Shown here: positions 59,501 to 64,000 of the stretch, in pieces
How positions within the stretch are numbered: the stretch's first letter is position 1
Layout: every line of letters begins with the position of its first letter
From: Amborella trichopoda
Taxonomy: Eukaryota; Streptophyta; Magnoliopsida; Amborellales; Amborellaceae
Reading direction: 5' to 3'
Length of the DNA: 64,000 bases
Assembly (NCBI RefSeq): GCF_000471905.2
Contig: NW_006498507.1
Span: forward strand, 5,867,671-5,931,670
Notes under the pieces: model-generated
What the model was told of the DNA's origin: nothing
Seen by the model: the letters and a program-made list of their open reading frames with translations, nothing else
The model's database searches: none
Program-made: the position numbers and the translations under genes

Positions 59501-59866
59501 TATGGGCGTGAGGAGTAAGATTTGGGGCCTATTTGTTAAGGGGTTGAAGATCAACGCACTACGTCTCAAGTTCAAATCCTAATGCTAATAGAGAGAGAGA
59601 GTGTGTGTTGTCTCACAAATCCAACGAAGACTGACAAACATAATAAAAAAGGGGTAGGACTAATTCAAAAGGAGAAAAATAAAGTTGAAGGGGTTAACAA
59701 GATGAAAAAAAGGGCATCATGTATACTTGCCTGGATTCCCAGGAGGATTCCTCTTTTTCTTTCCCACACTGTTACTATTGCCATCACTGTTAGAGAGCAG
59801 AGCGTTGAGCTCTCCACCACCGTTGCTAGAGCAATAGCTCCCCTCCCCACCACTTCCATTCGACAT
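53581..59866 (-). CDS. INDETERMINATE-DOMAIN (IDD) zinc-finger transcription factor, 3 exons
   Basis: Coding exons, in gene order, are 59866-59731, 58539-58143 and 54364-53581, giving 438 aa, within the family range. IDD proteins are nuclear DNA-binding factors that often work with GRAS proteins. KKKR (36-39) is the nuclear signal. Two C2H2 fingers (C67/C70/H83/H87 and C108/C113/H131/H136) and two C2HC fingers (C143/C146/H159/C163 and C170/C172/H185/C189) are complete. C-terminal IDD motifs are MSATALLQKAAQMG (283-296) and TVDFLG (380-385, usually TRDFLG). Exon 1 must splice at CCAG/GCAAGT, a GC donor: it alone yields NPDPTAEVIALSP, while the nearby GT gives a stop. Exon 2 ends AG/GTATGT and exon 3 starts after TTACAG. 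The start MSNGSGGEGS suits the family. Exon 3 and much of intron 2 are repeated in blocks 1 and 2. The exact paralogue is not assigned. Confidence 0.94.
54690..54930. mobile_element. MULE-type MITE (GAGACCATTT family) in IDD intron 2
   Basis: AAAATGAGACCATTTAGTTA at the left and AAATGGTCTCATTGTACTA at the right, with GGGTGGCTGCATTTATTCC and CATTGGATGTGAAATTG arms between. Boundaries are approximate. Confidence 0.65.
55174..55565. mobile_element. MULE-type MITE (GAGCC variant) in IDD intron 2
   Basis: GGAAAAAGTTTATATAGAGC at the left and TTTAGAGCCTAGGCTTTATA then CAAACCGCACCC at the right, inverse of each other. Closely similar to 49730-50124, but no clean duplication flanks it. Confidence 0.7.
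56203..56402. mobile_element. hAT MITE (TAGGGGTGGCA family), block 3 copy, truncated
   Basis: Starts GAGGGGTAGCATCCCGGC after GCTCTAGT (56195-56202) but loses its right end. At about 56402 the sequence jumps to the CTACGCCATTTACTTGCAAG segment, which lies about 1 kb further on in block 2. This deletion is why block 3 intron 2 is shorter. Confidence 0.65.
57541..58142 (-). other. IDD intron 2, part unique to the intact gene
   Basis: This stretch between the edge of the triplicated block and exon 2 has no counterpart in blocks 1 and 2. It is AT-rich with an ACCGG-containing repeat-like segment at 57750-57950. No gene recognised. Confidence 0.45.
58540..59730 (-). other. IDD intron 1 (GC-AG type)
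   Basis: A 1191-nt intron beginning GCAAGTATAC and ending TGTTTGCAG on the minus strand. A piece at about 58890-59100 (GGAAAGTATACAACAAGATC) looks like a diverged arm of the GAGACCATTT MITE family. A TGTGCG/CGTGCG repeat lies near 59445-59475 and a short direct repeat GGGCGTGAGGAGTAAGATTT at 59468 and 59504. Confidence 0.75.
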
Positions 59867-59892
59867 AACTCTCTCTCTCTCTCTGTCTCTCT

Positions 59893-60062
59893 AAAATCCA
59901 AGAGAGCACCTCTCTCTCTCTAAAAACCAACAGAGAACCTCTCTCTCTCTTTAAAGACCAACAGAGCACCTCTCTCTAAAATCCAAGAGAGCACCTCTCT
60001 CTCTCTCTAAAAACCAAGAGAGAACCTCTCTCTCTCTTTAAAGACCAACAGAGCACCTCTCT
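59893..60062 (-). repeat. 85-bp higher-order GA/CT minisatellite in the IDD leader or promoter
   Basis: Two copies (59893 and 59978) of an 85-bp unit, each made of three 25-31-bp subunits of the form AAA-CCAA-AGAG-ACCTCTCTCT. On the gene strand this is GA-rich and starts about 26 bp upstream of the ATG, so it lies in the 5' UTR or core promoter. Confidence 0.75.
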
Positions 60063-60309
60063 CTCTCACACAATATTTTGACTCTAATGTTGGGGACATA
60101 GGAGCAAGCTCATATAATCCCAGGGCAACAGAGTATGGAACGCAGACAAAAACCAAGTAAAAATTCCATCCCGACTTATGTAAAACACTGCATATACCCT
60201 ATCAATACCGTATTCTATATTACATTCCACACCAAATACTAGCTAAACCCAGAAAGCTAAAGAGTTTAGGTAAAAGAATTTGGGAGGTAGACATCAAAGT
60301 GTTCGAATG

Positions 60310-60475
60310 TTTGTCATCTTCCTGGTCGTCCCTCTTTCTCTACATTTTTTTTTAATGTCTCTCTCTACATTTCTCTCTCTCATCAAAGTATTCTACTGCT
60401 TGTCATCTTCCTGGTCGTCCCTCTCTCTCTACATTTTTTTAAATTTCTCTCTCTACATTTCTCTCTCTCTCTGAC
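60310..60475. repeat. tandem duplication of about 85 bp, CT-rich
   Basis: TTGTCATCTTCCTGGTCGTC followed by CCTCT-TCTCTACATTTTTTT and TCTCTCTACATTTCTCTCTC occurs twice. It lies upstream of the IDD gene. Confidence 0.7.
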
Positions 60476-60974
60476 TGGTTGAGTTTATTATAATATATAG
60501 TAACAGGTCTTGCAGAATTAACAGTTTAAGGCAAATTACCAGAAGGGAACCTGATGATATCTATGTTTAAAAAAAATAATTACTACCATGAATCACTTTC
60601 AGAGAAATTTAATAGAATGGATTTTCAGAGCATACCTTTAAATTTTGGATAAAAATAAAATAAAAACTTTTAACGATGATCCCTAAGAAAGGAACGAATT
60701 TGATGAGATGGGAGATTTCTTCCTAGGGGAAACGACAAGTTACAAAATGACTGCCCAAGTAGTGACAACCATTTCGAAACAAAAGGTGAAGACCAAAATG
60801 AGATCCATGGAGAGAGAGAAAGAGAGAGGATCAATTCTGCAGGCATGAGTGAGAGAGAGATGACCCCTTTTGCAGGCAAGAGAGAGAGAGAGAGATGATC
60901 CCCTGTGCAGGCCAATATTCAATCTTGGCGCCTAGTCATTATCTAACCCCACGGCGAGATTGTATAGAATTATT

Positions 60975-61365
60975 TTATGGTAGTGGTTTGTATAAAGTTG
61001 CAACCTTGAATAATCAAATTAAGGCGCACCTCCAAATTTTATCATAAGATTTAATTTCGATGTCAGAAATTCATAGGATGGCATGAGAATCTATTTTCAT
61101 CTTTATTTATAAATTTTAAACTCCAAAACAGTTCAAATCAAGTAGATCTATAAACACATGAAAATTTAAAAATTGACAATCAAAATAATGAGTCAAAAGA
61201 TGTACTCTTTTTGGGACTCGAAATCTTTTTTTTTTTTTTCATATTCATATATCTCGATGTCGAGATGATCAATTAAAGGGTTTTTCAACATCAAAATAGC
61301 TTTTTCCGGAGGTGCACCTTAATTCTACATTTTAAGGTTGCAACCTTGTATAAATTTTTTCCTGT
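60975..61365. mobile_element. MITE-A copy upstream of IDD
   Basis: Starts GGTAGTGGTTTGTATAAAGT, contains AAGGCGCACCTCCAAATTTT and ATCTCGATGTCGAGATGATC, and ends GGTTGCAACCTTGTATAAA then TTTTTTCC. Same orientation as the copy at 33289. Confidence 0.75.
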
Positions 61366-64000
61366 TTTATTGTTCTCATGAATGAACTCCTAGGAAAATA
61401 AATAGCACATATGCAACTGCAAATGGACACAAAATAATTAAATCTATTTCCCCCCAAATGTGCGTGAAATAATAAAAAAATTGGAATAAATCCCTGAATC
61501 GATTGACTTCATTGTGAGGGGAATAAATGAGTGAATTTCAATAACAAAAGAACATACAACAATAAGTTGCTGCTTACAAGAAAAGTGAACTGCAAACCTC
61601 TATCCACCTATGTGCATGCGTGTGAGATGTCATCTCTAATGTTTGAATCCAAGCTACGCCACGCAACACATGCATGGGCTTTTTTAGATCGATAGATACG
61701 TAGATGAGTTAATGGTGATTATGCAAGATAAGCTGAGCTGTTAATGGTGATTATGCATGGGCGCACACACACTCTTAGGCTAGGCTATCTTGGCCTGGGC
61801 TACTGCGTTTGCCCCAAATACTACTTTCTTTCCCAAACAAGCAAAGCAAGATCAACATTTTAAAATTGTTCTGTTTATCTCCACAAGGCTGTTAGTAACA
61901 CACACACTTCTCCGTGAACATATAACCATTAATCTTGATTTTACCAGAAATGTTCTTGGAGACCATGTAAACACATCCTACAAAATTCACGTTAAAACCG
62001 GCGGTGGCAAGCACCAAAACACACAGGCCTCACTTGAATGAAAAGATGAGATGAACAATCCTATGGCTCAGGCTACATCCTCAAAACTACTAGAGACTGC
62101 CACTCAGGAAAATTAATTCTTCTCTTACAACTACCCTAAGAAAGTTCCAACAAATACAATACCAAACTCAAACCTGAAGTCCAATACTCCAAAGGCCAAA
62201 CTACCACTAGTGTTGTTCTCCATCAATTCAAAAACCAAACATTTCACCCATATAAAAAACCCCAAACACTAAACCTGTCCTCCTTCAAATGCGAAGGACC
62301 CAAACGCACCACCTCCATTGATAATGTTCACTTCATGTTTGGATAACATTTACTTTTATCTGGAATGAATATCTTGTCTAAAGCTAATTCACTCTCGATA
62401 ATATTATTTTATTGGCTGTTAGGCAGGTATTTTTTATTATGCACAATATTATTTAGTTATGCAACTTTTTCGGTGATTTCCAGCTACGTTTAGATATTTC
62501 TAGCCAAAAACATGTGATTTTCAATAATTACTTTCAATGAAATAAAAACAGGTTTCCAAGAAGATAAACTTATGTAAAACCGACTTTTAAGTTTATCTCA
62601 GATAACTTTATGATAGACCCCGCCAAACAACATATAATTCATTATCAAGAACAATTTTATCAAAACGGAGAATTATCATTGATAACAAATACATCGAAAC
62701 GCGCCCTAACTATTATCCTATGCGACAATGTACCTTAGCATCATTTTGTCTCCAGTCCTCCACGAAATCCCATTTCAAAACCTTCGCAACTTCCATCGAA
62801 AGAAGACAATGCTCCTCTGCTTCTCCTTCACCTCAACTCCAGCCTCACTGCCTTTCTTTTCATAAGAATCAGCCATGAAAAGAGCTAAAAACCTTGAAAA
62901 GCCTGATTTCAATCTTAAGCTCTCTTATCACCATCACTGTCCCAGCACGAGTCTCAGAGATTGGGAAGAGTCTCTAATTTAAGTATAATGGAGATTGCAG
63001 ATTTAATAGAGGTTTTGCACCAAAGATTTGTCATAAGCAAGATGCCTATAATGATCTTTATGATGGCTAGACTTGGAACAAGCATGGTACATTGCTATCA
63101 AACAAGGTTGGAGAGTTTTTCTGGATAGCCAAATTTTTTTGTAGAAGCTACTTTTGGTGATCCGGATTTTAGAACTTTATCCGAAAACTTAATGCTAGTA
63201 CACTGCTATCAAACAAGGTTGGAGAGTTTTCCTGGATTGAGATAATATTGGATTGAGTTATACCCTAAAGTATTAGGATACTATGGGGTTATCAAACAGG
63301 TCAAGCTGTGTTTTATAACCCCGTGATAACCTTTAATTTCAGGATATTACTAACTCAATTTTATCTTGATCCTGAGTGTTTCCAGCCCTGGTAGATAGCA
63401 AAAAGAACTAGCCTCTAGAATTCGAATAAGGGTCAGCCTAAGTTTTACGCAGTCAGGAAAAAAACTGACTTGTGAGGTTAGCTTTTTTACATCTTGCAAA
63501 CTATTGGGATTTAGTTTTCCAACCCTCCCTCCTGTTCTTTGTCACGAAAATTGTCGGGATTTAGTTTTCTAACCCTCCCTCCCTTATTTCCCTTCTTCGG
63601 TCCCTCCCTCCCACTCTATCCATTATTTCCTTTCTTCTGCTCATCTTCTCCTCCTATGTTTCTCTTTCCCTCTCTATTTATGGACACATCATCGCTTAAT
63701 ATCCAGGTGAGCAAATCTGTATACCATGGGAGCAAAACCTTACATCTACTTCTCTCTGTATATATCCAAACTTGAGAGGTTTCATACCCCTTTCTTTCTC
63801 CACTCTCCCCCACATAGCATCAGCAACACAGAAAATTACAATTTGCACTGGGTATACAGGGGAGAGTGGTAAGTGCAATCCACAAGGTGAATGCTCCAAA
63901 GCCAAAAAATAGAAAAAGCGAAACTAAAGCAAGAATCAAAAAGCCTTCTTCGTGAAGGTTATGTATTCAGCAAAAGCAACCCACGAAAAGACGCCGATCC
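61366..64000. other. intergenic, no gene recognised
   Basis: Nothing here reaches the level of a gene call. Visible structure includes a direct repeat of CTGCTATCAAACAAGGTTGG with flanks (63095 and 63204), a 50-bp duplication containing GGGATTTAGTTTTC (63507 and 63557), and a CCTCCCTCC/CTTCTTC-rich run at 63525-63680. A minus-strand ATG at about 62875 (MADSYEKKGSEAGVEVKEK) gives 33 residues before a stop and is unassigned. Confidence 0.45.

Noticed and set aside
62750..62875. Start of a dehydrin-like gene (MADSYEKKGSEAGVEVKEK on the minus strand)
   Set aside because: The frame stops after about 33 residues. No K-segment or other dehydrin motif follows and no splice site gives a plausible continuation.

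Overview
This window is nuclear DNA from a flowering plant, probably a dicot-type (non-grass) lineage. It is AT-rich, its genes have long introns, it carries many hAT- and Mutator-type MITEs plus LTR elements, and the two intact genes belong to plant-specific groups of known families. There is one assembly gap of 20 N at 23168-23187. No prokaryotic or organellar features were seen.

Only two apparently intact protein genes are present. A plus-strand DHHC-type protein S-acyltransferase (5 coding exons, 2982-12951, 425 aa) has a 7.2-kb first intron. A minus-strand INDETERMINATE-DOMAIN (IDD) C2H2 zinc-finger transcription factor (3 coding exons, 59866 down to 53581, 438 aa) has a first intron that must use a GC donor. 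All exon phases join cleanly in both genes.

The S-acyltransferase first intron holds a four-level transposon nest: a non-autonomous LTR retrotransposon, a SINE-like sequence inside it, a hAT element inside that, and a second hAT carrying a broken transposase N-terminus with repeated BED zinc fingers. Both hAT levels are delimited by perfect 8-bp target-site duplications. From 13 to 23.5 kb the sequence is intergenic and mostly repeats, with three more hAT elements that have TSDs. From 23.9 to 31.3 kb lies a tandem array of six full units of about 860 bp plus one truncated unit. It was created by amplification of the 5' LTR of a small LTR retrotransposon together with the two nested MITEs upstream of it.

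From about 33.7 to 57.5 kb three tandem blocks each contain, in the same order, a TATA box and a miR477-like hairpin on the plus strand, a hAT-like element, the last exon of the IDD gene on the minus strand, and most of IDD intron 2. Only the third block connects to IDD exons 2 and 1. The IDD last exons in blocks 1 and 2 are decayed pseudogenes, but the three hairpins keep their pairing, including a compensatory U-A to C-G change. The locus therefore looks like a tandem MIR477 cluster that rode along with a partial triplication of an IDD gene. The block junctions fall in copies of a MULE-type MITE, which suggests MITE-mediated unequal recombination. Block 2 also received a MULE carrying a gypsy RNase H fragment and an insertion carrying a CDC48 N-domain pseudogene fragment. 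From 60 to 64 kb there are GA/CT-rich minisatellites, one MITE and otherwise unassigned sequence.
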